NCBI GenBank assembly: GCA_916610825.1
Contig: OU744451.1
Coordinates: 10,290,989 to 10,354,988 of the forward strand
Length of the DNA stretch: 64,000 nt
From: Haliclystus octoradiatus
Taxonomy: Eukaryota; Cnidaria; Staurozoa; Stauromedusae; Haliclystidae
Direction of reading: 5' to 3'
Shown here: positions 25,001 through 60,473 of the stretch, one piece after another
Layout: every line of letters starts with the position of its first letter
Numbering within the stretch: the stretch's first letter is position 1
The notes under the pieces: model-generated
Database searches by the model: none
Told to the model about the DNA's origin: nothing
The model's input: only the letters and a program-made list of their open reading frames with translations
Program-made: the position numbers and the translations under genes

Positions 25001-28000
25001 TAAAATATTTGCAGGCATTTTCAAGGCAAACTTATGTGGTCGCAGGCACTAAAAAATGATTCATGATGAATGATATAATAATCAAAAGAAATCAATTGAA
25101 ATCAAACAGTTCAATATCAAATCAATCAAATCATCATGCAAAAAAAAATAAAATCAAATCAAATCAAATTCAATAAAGTAAAATCAATCCAGTCAAATGA
25201 TATAAAATCAGATCAAATAAAAAAATCAACTTCAATAAAATAGCATAAAATAAAGAATCAAATCAAATAAATTAAAACAAAAAAATCAATGCAAAAGAAA
25301 ATTAGCTCCAACCCATAGACCTAACCAAGACTGGAGGTTTCAAGTGATTTTCGCTACTTATAATACAGGTGTGACTTGTAATTGATGTGCATTGTCTCGC
25401 CTTAAGCTGATGCTGTAGCAGAATTATAACATTTTAATAAACAATTTTAAAGAATGTAAACAACAAATAACCATGCAAAATATTACCAGAATATTCATTT
25501 CTCACTCATTATACTAGCACAATTTTTGGTGTACAGTAAATGACGTGTAATTTTCCCTTCAAAGCATCGTCATGTTATTGTTGTCGCAGCAGAATTAAAA
25601 CATTTAAAACCAGCAATAATACTTGGTCAGTACTTTTTATTGAAAACAGACAAGATAAATAAAGGGATTACGACAGGCTTGTTGTTAGCTGCAGTAGGCA
25701 GTAGATAATAGCGAGAATAGAACGACGAGACAAACATAGAGAACTAATGACAAATACCTCGACGAATTACTTCGTAAGGACGTAAGAAAATGGCGACAAT
25801 TTTGTTTCGACCGAAGTTAGACAAGAAACAAGAAACGACAACAAGTTGTGGAAGTTTGACAAGTATACAACTTTCAATAGCGTGGTTTGGACAGCTTTCA
25901 ATGAACGACGTTGTTTGTTGTCCTCTAGATTCTACTTCTAGAGGGGTCATCGCCGAAGGTGAAAATGCCCTGAGGGGATGGCCAATGGGGCCTTTCGACT
26001 ACAACCCACGATTACCCCAAGCTGTGCAACACATTTGAGGGAAAAACCACCTTCGCAGAGGTGATTCTACCAGAACCGACGGACTTTTCGCCAATAGTTT
26101 TTTGCCATCCTCCTGTTCGGCCTTCGGACTACGTGAATAATGCTTGTTTTTTCATTCCGACAACTGCAAGTATTTTATTTTAGTTTTCTGGCACGCCGGG
26201 TGGCCTTTCATCAACCGAAGCTCTTCTTCGACGTGTTGGCAAACGATCTCCCGTTGACTCAGCAAACCATGCATTAAACATTTGTTTATGCCTTGGTGAT
26301 TTCGTTGACACACACTGAAGAAGCTAATCATTTTTATTCACTGCTTGAACAAAACTGCTGTTCTATCAAATCAAACATGATTTAAACAACAAATATGTTA
26401 CTGGTCTGCTACCTTATCAAAGGACATATTCTGAATGAATAATTCAATAATGTAATTCAAAAGACTTTACCATTTATGTTATTGTTGTGGCCGGCTGTAA
26501 TTATTTCGCTGCTTGTCTGTACATAAAATGGCTGAGTTCACTAAAACGATCATTTTGGACCACCTTCACCTTTAAGGTAAAAATCACTACGTTTGTTCAA
26601 TGATTCTAATCGTTTTGCTTTTGAATATGTTGATAATGCCTTCTTTATTGTTTTGAACTGGAAAGCTGTAAATTGTTTGGCCGATTTCTCTCTGCTTTTG
26701 GACGTGCCATTTTAGCCAAACTTTTGTGAATTTTTGCCTTGAACTATTGGCCACGCGCGCACGTGTTTGGTTTGGGCTAGTCGGGCTTCAACTGCCACTT
26801 TTTCAATGTTATTTAGGAGCTACTGCCTCTACGTTTTCTACAGAAATGTGCCTGCCATAGCCTTGTGTGTTTCGCTCCAATGATTTAGTTGTGATTGTCA
26901 ATTTTTCATTGCCAATATTTTACTTCAATTACTTCGATTTTATGGCACCTCGAAGTCGCGGAAAAGGTGTGAAAATTCCATTTTCGCTACTCAATTAAAC
27001 GCTTATATGCTTTCCATTTCTCGTTGGATTTCAATGATTTAAAACATCTGCAATAGAGGAATAAATTGTCTTGCCAAGTGTATAATTTAAAGCCAAGCAC
27101 TTACACATTTACTGCCATTAAAATTGTAATAAAAACTTCAAAAATACGTAGAAGTAGTAGTGATAAATTTTTTTTCGAATTGATAGTGTAGTTCTTGTAT
27201 GTTATTAATTCATCTATCTATGTTGTTGTATATAAGGTCTTTAAACAGTTAAGCTGGGGAAAAACGGTTCAATATTTTCATAGAACATCCAACGGACATG
27301 ACTGTTCACTGTCATGTTTGTTTGTTCGTTTGGCAGGTTTACCGAATTCTGTTCTGAGAAAACAGATCTGCTGGACAAACGTCAAAATGTACTGGCTGGT
27401 CAATGACTGGCACTTATTTCTAGCCCTGTCTAATATTTGTAAACTGGTTACAATTCTCATTTTAGAAAGACCCACCTTATTTGCAAAAACAAATGTCAAG
27501 TTTGCCGTAGATAACGGTGAGATTGAAACTTCATTACCACCGATTAATGTTATGGACTAAAAAAGAGAACAAAAAGTTATAAATTACATGATGCTGGCAG
27601 TTGATAGTACAGGTGTGCGTCGGGTTTGATTTACGGAAAACTTATTACGGATACAACTACTGCAGTGACCCGAATTCAAGCAAAAATGTCAAATCCGATC
27701 AGAACAAATTTTTGAAACTAATCCAAATTCCGAACTAATCCAATTGTTTTGCATGAAATCCAAGAAAAAGAAAACGAGTTTTATAGTTTATCAAAAAAGA
27801 TGTAAACATCCAATAGAAGTACATGTAATCAACATAATTCAAAACATTATTTTATCATTGTTGGACTCGTATATAAAGGAAAAAGGAAAAACTATCATTG
27901 AATGATAGTTCATAGTGACATATTCATTCAGACATAAGAATTGAAATTTCAAAATAGTCCGAAATCTACAATATCTTGATAAATTTCAAGGGAATTGAAT

Positions 28001-31000
28001 GGGAAAAATTATTATTTTATTAGTTATTAGTTATTACGGAAGCCTAGTTTAATCTTAAAATTCATCTGTCAAAATATTAATTCACAAAACAACAATGAAA
28101 ATTATAAATACATTACCAAACAATCCTCGTCGGAAGGACCAACTTGCCAACAGCAATTTGGCCGTTGTTGTGACCGTATGAAAGTCGAGTGTTGCTTGTC
28201 ATTTGCGATATTGATATCTAGAATCATAAAATAATACACAAATAAGTACGCCAACAATGGAACATCAGCAAAACAGGTGTAACCGTGAAACAGACTTGAA
28301 TATTATACTGGAATTTTGAATTTTCTAGATAAAAATTTATTTGGACACAATTGATCTCATAGCGGTATCTTTGCGAACACTGTGAATCAGAACTAAAAGA
28401 TCCATCAATACATTGAAATTCATTCAGAAGAGAAAACATTCCTGATTTAATATATTTTAATCCAGCACAAGGGCTCATCTATAAAACCCGACTACTTTGA
28501 GCCATATGAAGACTAATGACTGACTACAACTGCTAAACTACGGCTAATGGACTAAACTCACAAAACTGAATACCAAGATCTCCTCTTCTGATTGGGATTA
28601 TTCCTGACTTCTGCATTTAAAAAAATGATAGTGTTATCCTACAATAAACAATGCCATAACAGAGACGCTATAATCCTCAAACAGGCATGATTTATCATCA
28701 CTTTACGGAGGTTTTACAATTTACATTTTCTTCGTCTATTTACATATGAGATGATGCCACTGTTTCCTTGCCCCACAAAGAGAGTGTCACAAAAGTTTTG
28801 AGCTTCCGGGAACTGTGTTGTTCGATTGTAAACCTTCTGGGATTGAACTTATAAAGCTCCATAGTTTCGAAGAATTAATTTTAAAAGTTCAGAAATTTGA
28901 CTTTGAAGCAAGATGCATGGATTTCAAAACATAAATATATGAAATCCAAAAATAATTAATTTTGAATAAGAAAATAATTATGACAAGATTGGAAACCTTA
29001 TGATTTTGTGCTGGCCTTCTGGGAACTAGGTTCCCAGGATCGTTCACTTTGTAATAGCCTGCCAACCAAATTTTACTATTATCATGATATTTTTGTTTTG
29101 CAAATTTTATAAAACAAAAGTTTGTCTTCAAACCAATCAGAATCTCGTCTGATTAAAAACCTGTTTTTGAATGAACCAAAAACTCTTTAAATACCGTAAG
29201 AATGTTTTGAAAATGTGACTTATTTTGGCTTGGTCATGATTACATTACATTAAATACAAGTTTGACATTCAAATTCATCCTATAAATTAGGAGCATCATA
29301 TTGATGATTTGAAGGCCTTTTCAATTTGTGCTGGCCTTGATCCCAGGATCCCACACCTTGTGTGATAGCCTACTATTTGATAAAGTTAAAATAAAATGCG
29401 TGTGTGGCATGAATCATGATAAAAGGTAGCCTTATACCTAGGGATGCAACAAACCCATGTTCCGGCCACTTGCCGGATCCAGAAGGTTCAGTCATGTTTG
29501 CCGGAATTCTAGCCGAATATTCTGCAGAACTTTGAACATTTTTAGGAAATTTTGTGTTGACTAGATAAGCTTGTTTACGGGTATTTAAAATTTCACAAAC
29601 CACAACACGCCATTTAGAACTTTACGGTAGGGGAATTTCATGTTAAGTTGGACAGCCTGGATGTAATATTATTCCGTTTATGAAGCCATCATTATCAACA
29701 ACATGTTTTGCTTTTCGTTCTGATTGATGATTGCTTGCTTGCGAAGTACTTTGTAGGAAATGATATTTATATTCATATTAAATACAATTAAACATTTGTA
29801 TTGTCCGGCCACTTTCTACCGAACATGTTCAAGTTTCAAGTACTTTATAATAGGTCTTAGACTGTTCATAGCATAAATAGATGTGTAATAAAATAGCGCC
29901 ATATAAAGAGCTTGTGTTGTTTTTTATTGCTTAGAATGATTTCCCTTTGTTGTCTAACTCTGCACAATTCTACAATATTTAATAGTCATGTCAACTACAT
30001 TACTTCTGTAAATTAAATAATTATATACAAATATTATCTCCCAACTACAATAATAAAGCAAACTTTGAATCGAAGTTTCAAACGCAATATCCTTCGCTAA
30101 ATCTAAAGTTTCTGGTTGAAATATTTTCGTAGAACACGCGTGACCATGAAACATGTGACAATAATGGCGTGACAAATTCAAAATTGCGCTTTTTGGTAGT
30201 GGATCGTTTTGAGATTCAATAAGTTTTCTTTTATAAACATCAATCTCGAAGGTCTAAAAACATGCGACGATGTTGGTTATTTAATAAAAGAAGATGTACT
30301 TCGTTGATTAAGACGTTTATTTTTCAATTATCTTTCTTATTGTAATGCTAGAATGTATATTGGCCGAATCACCGAATTGATCGAATTTAAGGAAATGGTT
30401 CCGGCTGGTTCGGTGATTCGGTAAAATTGCCGGAATCACAGAACCTTTTCCGGCCAACAGAAGATTCGGTGCATCCCTACTTATCCCATATCAGCCTTAG
30501 CCCTAGCCCTCATTTCCGCACAGTACTCCAGCGTAATAAAACTGAACGTGCGCTGTGACTGGCCACACCATATTTTTGGTTTATGGCACAGTTTTTAAAT
30601 TTCAGTTTTATAACTTGAATTTGGCTCTCACTGGAGCTCAGCGCGGAATGAGTGGGGCCGCAATGGAATGAAGAAAGATAGAAAGTAGGCCTACAAACCT
30701 GAGAATATCATTACAGTACAAATTGATTGTTGGTATGTTATGAAAGTGTAGAATCTATTGTCAGATACCAACTCAAACACATATCAATTTACTATAAGCT
30801 CGATTATAAAATGCTGATAGAAACAAAGTTATCAACAGCAAGGGTAAAGAGCTTGTATCATAATACACATTAGCAATAATGTATAGACGGTATAGCATGT
30901 TGTAAACTAGTAGTTTGATTTTAATAGGCTATCATGTGAATATCTTATGTGTTATTTTACAAAAATTGTCATCTTTCTGGTTTGCAATCAACAAGCGTTG

Positions 31001-31953
31001 ACAAACGGCCACAGTAGCCCCTAAGGACCCTAAGGTTGATTTTGAGCATATTGTGAGAGTTTTAGGTGTAATATCTAGCAACAGAATCAACATTTTTCAA
31101 ATTAAATTATTAATTTTAGGACTGTATTAATATTACTACATTCACTATATTTATTCCAATTTGTAATTGGGGGGACATTTTTCGCTGTTCCTTTGGACGC
31201 ATAATTTCTGAATTTTCAGTAAAGTTCTAGTATTTTAAAGAAGGCAAATTATGATGTAACTAACTCTAGTTTTCATCAATTATCATAAACTGCTACTTTC
31301 AAAGGTCTTCATAAGTGTATGTTGCACTAAAGACACCTTTAAAGCGCTTACGTGGCAAATTTCGCCCCTTTAGACGCACTTTACTAAGTTTGCAGTCTGG
31401 TTTGCAAGATAATCAAGATTACTGTCATTCCGAATATTATTGCTAGACGTTCTAACATAAAAAGTAATTAGACCATCTGTGTCTTCTTAATGTTTTCTAA
31501 AGGCTAAAATTGTAGCATAATAAAGAATGATCTCACAGAACTGACGGAGGCAGTCAACGAGACAATCAAATATTGACAATTTTTCAGGGGACATCCCCCC
31601 TGGACACTCTAAAAGAGTTTACTTTTGGTTGCTAGTCGTCAACCACCGTTCCTCCATTATTAAAATCCACAAAACATCCTTAAATAACTCATAGTTCAAT
31701 TTTCTTCCAGCTATTTCATACTTGCTTCGAAATGTGCATTTGTTTTTAATAACTGTAGGCCTACACTAGACGAAAAAAAGTCTGTCAGCATCGCAGACTA
31801 TAGGCTGATTGAGGGCCTGACTCCTGAGGCTGGCTAGCAAAGCATGGGCATTATTCAGCAACAGAGCTGCAACTGCTGCATACTAACCTCAACATGGAAA
31901 TGCGTCAGCACTGCACAAACTGCTTGTAAGAGAACTACGATGGAAATCTTCAT
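19049..31953 (-). CDS. Unrecognised cysteine-rich type I membrane protein, 10 exons
   Basis: I do not recognise the family. Exons: 31953-31888, 28478-~28349, 28217-28117, 27556-27476, 24650-24533, 24237-24194, 23874-23734, 20588-20448, 19875-19705, 19159-19049. Phases agree except that the exon 2 donor is uncertain. Exon 1 (22 residues, MKISIVVLLQAVCAVLTHF) is a signal peptide. Exons 2-8 are cysteine-rich (CCWQVGPSDEDC, FCTPVDCALKYNG, GQCEPAAYC). Exon 9 has an EGF-like CNHGVQEGSFCICEEGW. Exon 10 is a transmembrane segment (ILSLLAILLLVLTVYLTWTL) then a 16-residue tail with KNWKLK and a stop. The total is about 360 residues. A predicted single-pass surface protein fits, with N-terminus outside. 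It is divergent from the MPPED gene, and its large introns carry several transposons. Confidence 0.75.
20895..21915. mobile_element. Non-autonomous hAT element, 1,021 bp, 8-bp TSD
   Basis: The ends are CAGTGTTGTGAG and CTCACAACACTG. The octamer CTTACAAT is duplicated exactly at 20887-20894 and 21916-21923, the TSD length of hAT elements. The subterminal regions are rich in (A/G)AGTAATTAATTACTTTT motifs. No transposase frame is present, so it must be mobilised in trans. It lies in the intron between exons 7 and 8 of the membrane-protein gene. Confidence 0.92.
22088..22295. repeat. Near-perfect 98-bp-arm hairpin
   Basis: The arm 22088-22186 is almost exactly complementary to 22198-22295 with an 11-nt loop. 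I see one indel (TTACTTTTAAG against TTACTTTAAG). The outer end is a (TAA)n run. It is intronic in the membrane-protein gene. It could be a young foldback MITE or an inverted duplication. No TSD is clear. Confidence 0.9.
22311..23614. mobile_element. 1.3-kb foldback element with ~145-bp inverted termini
   Basis: The left end (22311-22455, AGACTAGTCCAAAAAACATG...) is the diverged reverse complement of the right end (about 23475-23614, ...CATGTTTTTTGGACCAGTCT). Both contain GGGGTCCCAAGGCCCCTCTAA in opposite sense. A second inner inverted pair, TCTGTTGAACGGTGACTG, occurs near 22472 and 23150. No transposase frame is seen. The TSD is not resolved. Confidence 0.75.
25085..25300. repeat. Degenerate (AATCA)n low-complexity tract
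   Basis: Repeated AATCA/ATCAAATCAAAT/AAAATCAAT units with A-runs fill an intron of the membrane-protein gene. This is simple-sequence DNA with no coding content. Confidence 0.8.
25740..26990. other. Intronic block of less AT-rich DNA, nature unknown
   Basis: The base composition is richer in G and C than the surrounding intron. It includes a short inverted repeat, CCTCTAGATTCTACTTCTAGAGG (about 25921-25943), and an 82-codon plus-strand frame from 25790 with no recognisable family. It may be an old retroposon or regulatory DNA, and I cannot assign it. Confidence 0.35.
29439..30479. mobile_element. Non-autonomous hAT element, 1,041 bp
   Basis: The termini are TAGGGATGCAAC and GGTGCATCCCTA, a common hAT end. 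The flanks CTTATACC (29431-29438) and CTTATCCC (30480-30487) match at 7 of 8 positions, as an aged 8-bp TSD. Subterminal CCGGCCA/CCGGAATC motifs repeat at both ends. No transposase frame. It is located in intron 1 of the membrane-protein gene. Confidence 0.85.
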
Positions 31954-32310
31954 AGCAAGCTTTAGAGATGTGCCAGATTGTATTTCTTTTTAATAGAGTA
32001 AAACAATTTACAACAATTTACAAAACTTCACAGGAATGATGGCAGGCTGATGGTAAGAAACGGACTGGGAAAAGTCACGAGGGAAATAAGTGCGACCTCT
32101 TTCGCAAATCAGAAGTGACACATAGAGGCTAACGAAATGTCAACTAAAAATGATTGATGGTGTAGTGATGGTGATTGATGAAGTGATGGTGATTGAACAT
32201 CGAAATTTCATAATTTCACCATAATGACAGCAAGATATTGCCAGCTGCATTGAAACAAAAGTTTCTTCTAATTGCATAATTGTATTTGTTCATCGATACC
32301 CGGTCCAGGT
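31954..32310. promoter_or_regulatory. Divergent promoter region between membrane-protein gene and MPPED
   Basis: Only 357 bp separate the two head-to-head start codons (31953 minus, 32311 plus). The region must therefore hold both leaders and probably a shared promoter, unless either gene has an upstream non-coding exon. It contains a short direct repeat, GTGATGGTGATTGA, near 32164-32200. No TATA box stands out. Confidence 0.55.
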
Positions 32311-56182
<23,872 letters not shown>

Positions 56183-56312
56183 AGATTCTACAAATGGTTA
56201 GTAGACCTAAATATATACGATAGGCCTACATAGATCTTCTGACTGAAACTGCAATATTTTATGAAGTCAGACACATTTATTGTGATATTATGTTAAACAT
56301 AAATAGTATATC

Positions 56313-56594
56313 TTTGATAAGAAGAAAAGCGCTAGAATAGACGTGATTTGGCGACGTTTCGTCATTACACTAATATGACATTTACAAGTGAATAAAATTA
56401 AAAGGATAGAAATTTAAATTACATGAATATTTATATGTTTTTATCTTTGTAAATTAGTTAGATTAAAAACATATAAATATTCATGTAAATTGAATTTATA
56501 TCCTTTTAATTTAATTCACTTGAAAATGTCACATTAGTATAATGACGAAACGTCGCAAAATCATGTCTATTGTATTGCTTGTCTTCTTATCAAA
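56313..56594. mobile_element. 282-bp foldback element (MITE)
   Basis: The ends TTTGATAAGAAGA and TCTTCTTATCAAA start two inverted arms of about 130 bp that pair almost throughout. Each contains GCGACGTTTCGTCATTA and AAATTAAAAGGATA. No coding capacity. It lies about 130 bp downstream of the MPPED stop codon and so could sit in the 3' UTR. Confidence 0.85.
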
Positions 56595-57107
56595 TTTATT
56601 AAGCAAGAGTTTTTATTGGTATATCTTTGATAGTCAAATTCAATAAAATAATTGCTGTATCCATACCATAGATGTTAAAGTAAATGAGCAAATATGCAAA
56701 AATTGATAAAAAAATTGTCAAGGTATAGTTTGAAACTAAAGATGCAGGCCTATTGCTTAATAAAAATAACTGAAAAATTAAATATAGAAACTTAATCAAA
56801 TTTAATCTGATTGCAATATGAACTTTGCCGAACGTTAGGCTACATATCGTTTCTTTAGATTTGGCATGTGCAAAGTCAACAACTCCATAACTTCTGAAGC
56901 CCATAGAATTTAAAATGTTTTAGTTGTCATTTTAATATTTCCATGATACATTGTGCATGATCATTGGTTTTGATTTATTCACGATTTAGTATCATTTTAA
57001 TGTGGAAAAGGACTTAAGTAGTACATTAATGGGAATTCTGCAACCAAACTATTGTTCAAGAACAAAGGAGCAAGTGATCACGTGACCAACTATTGCGCAA
57101 TAGTGCT

Positions 57108-57320
57108 CCTATTGTCGTTAGGCTCCTATTGTTAAGATAGCTCCTTTTGTCTTTAGGCTCCTATTGGTGGAATAGCTCCTAGTGTTTTAGGCTCCTATTG
57201 TAGAGATTGCTCCTAGTGTTTTTGGCTCCTAGTGTCTTTTGGCTCCTCTTGTCTGTGACTCCTATTGTCTGTTAGCTCCTAGCGTTTTGATTGCTCTTAG
57301 TGTTTTTTGACTCATAGTGT
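57108..57320. repeat. Minisatellite of GGCTCCTATTGT-type units
   Basis: At least twelve imperfect units of about 14-20 bp, each with a core of GCTCCTA(T/G)TGT(C/T)T and a variable spacer. It lies beside the Polinton-like coding fragments and could be a terminal or subterminal repeat of that element. Confidence 0.85.
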
Positions 57321-57437
57321 TTCACATTCATCATTGCTTTTTCAATTTCTGAAACATACTGTGTTTGCAGTAGTGAAGGTTTACTTAGTCGTGTGCAAGC
57401 TTTGATGGTGGATGTGGTTAATAGACGATAGTAAATT

Positions 57438-58093
57438 ATGTGTTCGTCAGAATCTGTGCATAACGTACCTCCTATTAATTTATCTGATTTTATTATTGAT
57501 TCGTCAACAATGGATTCATTCCAGGAAGCTTTGAAAGGTGTGAAAACTTCATTGAATACCTCCGGTACCTCATCCATCAGCGCATGTAGCGTAGAGCAAC
57601 CACCAAAGAAGAAACAGAGAACAAAAAAATTAGTTGGTAGTGTTACGAAGAAAAATTACGAAAAAGTTTCGCAAAAGACAACACTCGAGAATGCAAGCTC
57701 AACAAAAATTGATAAAGGAGTTGGTCCAGGTCCTGGAAAGGAAAAAGGTAACAATACACATATCAGTTTCCCTTACCAAAATGGGTGGAGCAACAAATGA
57801 TTGAAATGCATCAAAAATCTAGACATGAGGACAACGAGAAGCTTTTTCGAAACAGATTGGAAATTCTCAAGAAATCGAATGGAAAGCAACATATGTTACA
57901 CACTGGTGTACATATAGATCATCCGAATTGCAATGGTTATGTATTATTTCATCAAGCACGTAATGATAGATTAGATGAGTATACATCAAACAGTACTAAC
58001 ATCGATTGTACTGTCTTACTTAACATCGAGGAGATTGATACGGTGATAAGCATGCTTAGTGCAGTAAAAAGATTGTACATTGATTACCAGTGA
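57438..58093 (+). pseudogene. Unrecognised plus-strand frame beside polymerase B fragment
   Basis: The frame 57438-57800 (MCSSESVHNVPP...) contains a basic patch PPKKKQRTKKLVG that resembles a nuclear localisation signal. A +1 shifted frame continues from about 57770 to 58093 (KWVEQQMIEMHQ, then HTGVHIDHPNCNGYVLF). The change of frame with no room for an intron suggests one disrupted gene. The arrangement, opposite to the polymerase, is seen in Polinton-type elements. I do not know the product. Confidence 0.45.
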
Positions 58094-58175
58094 CGACTAC
58101 GTACCATGAAAGTGATGGCAACAACTATCAGTGAGATAAAAACTGGAGCCGCTAGTGACGATGAAGATGTACGTA

Positions 58176-58957
58176 CTAGCTGAGAAGCAATATGTAACAA
58201 CGTAACTGCTGACGCCATACAAAACTGTAATGTCCATACGGTAAAGTGGAAATACCATCATCCAACAAATATTGTTTATCGTCATACGAACATAGAGCTC
58301 TCTTTTTAGCTACGATAGTGTGGAGATTATGAGCAAAAGATTGAATGAGTGTCATGCTTCTACTCAATGTGTTTGTGTCGAATAGACATTGTCTATAGTC
58401 CTTAAATGTCATTGTATTTCGTATAGTTGCCTTTTTGACTCCTTTAGCTCGTTTAACATCACGATCGTTACAAGTATAAGCATAAACCTTTGCTCTCAGT
58501 CCGATGAATTCTTTCATAGGAGAACCACCAAGTTCGTCTTTAAAATAACCAACAACTTTCTTATTCAATGATGAATAACATGGATGGCTCTTATCAGAAC
58601 CGCTGAAATCAAATTTGTGACTTTCACCTCTGATGTCTTCGTAAATATCATCCGTATATACAGCATATGCTAAACTGTCAGTGTCTGTAAATAACAGTTT
58701 TGACTGTTCTCCAAGATATCGTTTTTTAAATAATTGTAATGAAAGCCATACATCAACAGTTTTGATAAATCCAGAATACTGAAACCTGCATAGATTGGTC
58801 TATTCAACACCAACTCGGGAACAGATCTTTCCACTGCACACAGGTTTTGATGGAAGATTTTACAACTTTTGAATGTGGATTGAGCAACTAGTTTTTTTAA
58901 TTTCTTTTTGTCACACACCAAGTCTACTTTTCGTCTACCACGAAGATTTTCCAACAT
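58176..58957 (-). pseudogene. Polinton-type DNA polymerase B, C-terminal fragment with frameshift
   Basis: The frame 58957-58670 contains KPIYAG-like NRPIYAGFSILDLSKLLMY. A shift in an A-run near 58715 is needed to continue into the catalytic TDTDS motif of family B polymerases. The frame 58568-58176 then has KKVVGYFKDELGG, GLRAKVYAY, KRAKGVKKATIRN and LLDDGISTLPYGHY, typical of the protein-primed polymerases of Polinton/adinto-like elements. The N-terminal exonuclease part is absent. It is truncated and frameshifted, and therefore inactive. No capsid, ATPase or integrase gene is seen nearby. Confidence 0.8.
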
Positions 58958-59447
58958 CTAAAGGAATGGAAATGAATAATCAAATTTAAAAAACAGTTGT
59001 AAAGTAGGTCATCGTTGATTAACAACTGTAGAATAGAAAAACAATACTCCCCTTTCCAAAAAATGAATTGTTAAGAGCCTACCCAATTCCAAATACAATT
59101 TTAAATTTCGATTTTAGGAGTTGAATTGGGAATTTGAATGGAATCATCTGGAATAAGTTTGTGGCTGAGTTTAGATACATTGCTCGTTATATGATATAGT
59201 TGTTTTTGATACGACGATAACATATCATTAAAATCTATGTCTGTATCATTGATATTGTAATATATTGTTTGGCTTTTGGTGCTTGGTTGGTGGGACGGCT
59301 GGCAGTTGACCATAACCAGGGCTAGGCTACCGTAGACAGCAGACCTGTCACCACCAAACAGAAGCTCCGAGGTGCCTGGATGAGAATGACAGGTGGACCT
59401 GGTATTCCCACCATACAAGTCCCAAGCACCGCCAGGCACATGTAGCG

Positions 59448-60473
59448 TTATGACAGAGCAAGCGCCAACTTGACCAATTCATTGGGATCTGTTCTTGTAT
59501 AGAGAAGGTACGCGTTACTCGTCCATCGTCCCAATGCTTTGATCAAATGAGGAGGTAACCCGTTCTTAGCAGCTACTGTCGCTGCTCCGATGCGGAAACT
59601 GTGCGTGGAGTAATTACCAGGTACTTTGGCATTTGTGAAGATTGTTCTCAGCCAGCTTGACATACGCTCCCTTGAGAGTGGCTGGCCTGATTGCAGAAGA
59701 AAGAGAGGCCCTGTTTGGCTTCCTCGCAAATTTAGATAGGCCGACATTGCCTTTACTGCACACAAAGGTTGCGAGCCACAACCTATATAGACTTGACAGC
59801 ATTTTCGAAGCTGGTCTGTTTTTGATGCTTTTATGAAGACTTTCATGCATGAAGGCTTTGCTAGATTGTCCATTGCGATATCTGACACTTGCAGATGTAT
59901 CTCTGGATTGAATGAACTCATGTTTGGCACTGTAAGCTCTGTTGCTCTCAGGAACCCAAAGTACACCAATGAACGCGCAGCCCAGAACATTACATGGTCA
60001 GCAATATTTGGGTTCAACGACTTGTGTATAACCAGCATCAATTGATCGGTGATTGGTAATCTCTGAGTTGTTGTGTAACCTTGTGTTCGTTGGACGCCAC
60101 GGATCACCTTCTGAAGTTGCAGGGCGCCATTGGTTGGGTCTGGCAAGCCTTTGTCAATAAGCAATGACCATATCGCAGCCAAATATACCTTGATTGACTG
60201 ATGATTGATTGACTTTGCCAGGTTTGTCACGAATAGGCACAGTGTGCTTTCTTTAGCGGGACACAGATTTGGATATCCAATCTCATGAGAGAATGCTATA
60301 AATTTACGCTGTGCTGAAGCATATGAGCGTCGGGTAGATGGTGCCAGACTGTTGACCATGTATTGCTGACACTGATGCTGTAGGGCATTCAGTTCAACAA
60401 TGCTAGCAGCTGAGGTGGTAGTAGTGTTGGCAGATGTTGCGCTGATGGGGCCAATTGCCTGGAATCCTGCCAA
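59448..60473 (-). CDS. Tyrosine recombinase of DIRS-like element
   Basis: 341 codons in one frame. The N-terminal SAM-like core-binding part has SLAPSTRRSYASAQRKFIAF. The catalytic residues are visible in order: Arg in YFGFLRATEL, the HSFR box in YSTHSFRIGAAT, the Trp in LGRWTSNAY and the nucleophile Tyr in AYLLYTR. It would insert a circular DNA copy by site-specific recombination, so no TSD is expected. The frame appears intact even though the neighbouring RT is broken. The start is uncertain because it overlaps the RNase H region. Confidence 0.9.
   Translation of the reverse strand: MAGFQAIGPISATSANTTTTSAASIVELNALQHQCQQYMVNSLAPSTRRSYASAQRKFIAFSHEIGYPNLCPAKESTLCLFVTNLAKSINHQSIKVYLAAIWSLLIDKGLPDPTNGALQLQKVIRGVQRTQGYTTTQRLPITDQLMLVIHKSLNPNIADHVMFWAARSLVYFGFLRATELTVPNMSSFNPEIHLQVSDIAMDNLAKPSCMKVFIKASKTDQLRKCCQVYIGCGSQPLCAVKAMSAYLNLRGSQTGPLFLLQSGQPLSRERMSSWLRTIFTNAKVPGNYSTHSFRIGAATVAAKNGLPPHLIKALGRWTSNAYLLYTRTDPNELVKLALALS

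Noticed and set aside
25790-26038. 82-codon plus-strand frame starting in AAAATGGCGAC
   Set aside because: No recognisable domain, no splice partner found, and it lies within an intron of the minus-strand membrane-protein gene. Kept only as part of an unexplained block.
27195-27560. 121-codon plus-strand frame
   Set aside because: Overlaps exon 4 of the minus-strand gene in antisense and resembles no known protein.
27600-28080. Possible additional hAT-type element starting CAGGTGTGCGTCGGG
   Set aside because: No matching right terminus or target duplication was found.
57108-57320. CRISPR-like array
   Set aside because: Units are contiguous and degenerate with no uniform spacers, and the DNA is eukaryotic. 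It is a minisatellite.
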